Origin: an uncultured Oscillospiraceae bacterium
GTDB taxonomy: Bacteria > Bacillota > Clostridia > Oscillospirales > Oscillospiraceae
Length of the DNA stretch: 6,871 bases
Direction of reading: 5' to 3'
Assembly (NCBI GenBank): GCA_905234005.1
Contig: CAJOFW010000125.1
Coordinates: forward strand, 1-6,871
Shown: positions 5,900 to 6,871 of the stretch, piece by piece
How the letters are laid out: every line of letters starts with the position of its first letter
Position numbering within the stretch: the first letter of the stretch is position 1
Notes under the pieces: model-generated
What the model was told of the DNA's origin: nothing
The model's input: only the letters and a program-made list of their open reading frames with translations
Database searches by the model: none
Program-made: the position numbers and the translations under genes

Positions 5900-6646
5900 A
5901 TGAATATGTCGGATGAAAACATCATAGAGGGCAAAAACGCCGTCATCGAGGCGCTGCGGGCCGGACGGCCCCTTGACAAGGTCTTTCTTGCGAGGGGTTC
6001 GTCCGATAAAGCGCTGGGCTTCATCGCCTCGAACGCGCGCAAGGCCGGCGTCGCCGTCGCCGAGTGCGACCGCCGCAAGCTGGACGCCATGAGCGTGACC
6101 GGCTCGCATCAGGGCGTCATCGCCGTCGCCGCCGCCCGTGAATACTGCTCCGTGGACGATATCCTCGCCCACGCCCGTTCGCTTTCGCAGGAGCCGTTCA
6201 TCGTCGTGTGCGACGGACTGGAGGATCCCCGCAATCTCGGGGCCGTCATCCGCTGCGCCGAATGCGCCGGGGCACACGGCGTCATCATTCCGCGCCACCA
6301 CAGCGCCGGACTCACGGCTGCGGCCGACAAGGCCAGCGCCGGCGCCGCGGAGCACATGCTGATCGCCCGCGTACCGAACCTCACCGCCGCGCTGGAGACG
6401 CTCAAAAAGGCGGGGTTATGGGTCTACGGCGCGGAGGCGAACGGCCAGAACCGCCTCTGGCAGACAGACATGAAAGGCCCGGTCTGCGTCGTCATCGGCT
6501 CCGAGGGACAGGGGCTTTCCCGTCTTGTCCGCGAAAGCTGTGACTTCATCATCACCATCCCCATGGCCGGCAGGGTCAACTCCCTGAACGCCTCCGCGGC
6601 GGCGGCCATCCTTCTCTACGAAATCGTAAGGCAGCGAAATGAGTGA
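5900..6646 (+). CDS. rlmB: 23S rRNA 2'-O-ribose methyltransferase, RlmB/TrmH family
   Basis: A 248-residue SpoU (SPOUT-class) enzyme that uses S-adenosylmethionine to methylate a ribose 2'-OH, most likely on 23S rRNA (G2251 in E. coli numbering for RlmB). The N-terminal substrate-binding domain (residues 8-80) opens with IEGKNAVIEAL. The trefoil-knot catalytic domain shows all three SpoU motifs: LEDPRNLGAVIRCAE (107-121, containing the catalytic Arg and Asn), VVIGSEGQGLSRLV (197-210) and IPMAGRVNSLNAS (220-232). Length matches the family (about 245-250). The start is ambiguous: ATG at 5900 or 5906, with no ribosome site at proper distance (GGAG at 5876-5879 is 20 nt off) and a promoter -10 box ending at 5890, so the mRNA may be leaderless. 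The GTG at 5879 lies inside the promoter and is unlikely. It overlaps the next gene by 8 nt. Related paralogues methylate other rRNA or tRNA sites, so the exact target is not certain. Confidence 0.9.
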   Translation: MNMSDENIIEGKNAVIEALRAGRPLDKVFLARGSSDKALGFIASNARKAGVAVAECDRRKLDAMSVTGSHQGVIAVAAAREYCSVDDILAHARSLSQEPFIVVCDGLEDPRNLGAVIRCAECAGAHGVIIPRHHSAGLTAAADKASAGAAEHMLIARVPNLTAALETLKKAGLWVYGAEANGQNRLWQTDMKGPVCVVIGSEGQGLSRLVRESCDFIITIPMAGRVNSLNASAAAAILLYEIVRQRNE

Positions 6647-6871
6647 CCGTTTTCCGAAAAACATGACGCCGGACTTTGGCAGCTACTCGCTCGAGGACGT
6701 GCTTGCGGAATACCGGAAATCCGCCTACCGCAACCCCGCCTACGAGGCCCGGCGCGTCGCGATGGCCAGCGTACCCGAGCCGCCGGAGGCCGGCACGTTC
6801 TCCGCCCCGGAGCCGGAGCCGGACGAGCCGGCGGCGGTCGCCGTACGCGGGCTTCTCATGCCCGAGTCCCC
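6639..6871 (+). CDS. Unrecognised protein, N-terminal part, cut by window end
   Basis: An open frame of 77 codons starts with the ATG at 6639, inside the end of rlmB (the ATGAGTGA overlap contains the rlmB stop at 6644-6646), and runs off the right edge. AAGG (6628-6631) lies about 7 nt upstream, and the overlap suggests translational coupling. The protein begins MSDRFPKNMTPDFG, then a helix-prone SYSLEDVLAEYRK (15-27), a basic/aromatic stretch (SAYRNPAYEARR, 28-39), and a Pro/Glu/Ala-rich linker (46-66) with EPEPDEP. This pattern, a short folded N-terminal motif and then a low-complexity linker, suggests a modular protein with its main domain beyond the window. No signal peptide is visible. 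I do not recognise the family, and the function is unknown. Confidence 0.7.
   Translation, partial: MSDRFPKNMTPDFGSYSLEDVLAEYRKSAYRNPAYEARRVAMASVPEPPEAGTFSAPEPEPDEPAAVAVRGLLMPES

Overview
This 6.9-kb window reads as chromosomal DNA of a GC-rich, low-GC-phylum-type bacterium. The most likely source is a Clostridia-class Firmicute (Bacillota), perhaps of the Oscillospiraceae or a relative. The indications are strong AGGAGG-type ribosome sites, intrinsic terminators with U tracts, and protein types familiar from gut Clostridia: a MATE/ATPase-fusion remnant, a DEDDh exonuclease starting MNYIVLDMEW, and a lipid-bilayer-tethered PQQ-type propeller. This assignment is inference; no rRNA or other taxonomic marker is present.

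Layout. Positions 1-283 hold no gene. They contain a bidirectional intrinsic terminator (about 11-51) and a strongly folded block (63-234) closed by a perfect 13-bp inverted repeat, which may be an undescribed structured RNA or a small inverted-repeat element. Positions 284-840 are a decayed + strand gene: pieces of a MATE-type transporter and a C-terminal GHKL-like ATPase domain lie in three successive reading frames, with parts missing. Then come two intact + strand genes, a family 2 glycosyltransferase (953-1969) and a DnaQ-like DEDDh exonuclease with a zinc-ribbon tail (2070-2960), ending at a strong bidirectional terminator (2977-3022).

The convergent - strand unit is a rhomboid-like membrane protein lacking the protease residues (5790-4915) followed by a membrane-anchored beta-propeller protein (4825-3062). 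A short 16-nt tandem repeat array lies between them. Divergently, on the + strand, an RlmB/TrmH-family rRNA 2'-O-methyltransferase (5900-6646) seems to start almost at its own transcription start. It overlaps by 8 nt an unrecognised gene that runs off the right edge.

Most of the window is ordinary housekeeping or envelope content. I see no defence system, CRISPR array, insertion sequence or tRNA/rRNA. The parts that merit a second look are the folded 63-234 block, the multi-frame transporter remnant, the rhomboid pseudoprotease with a Cys/His tail paired with a propeller protein, the repeat array at the rhomboid stop codon, and the nearly leaderless rlmB start.
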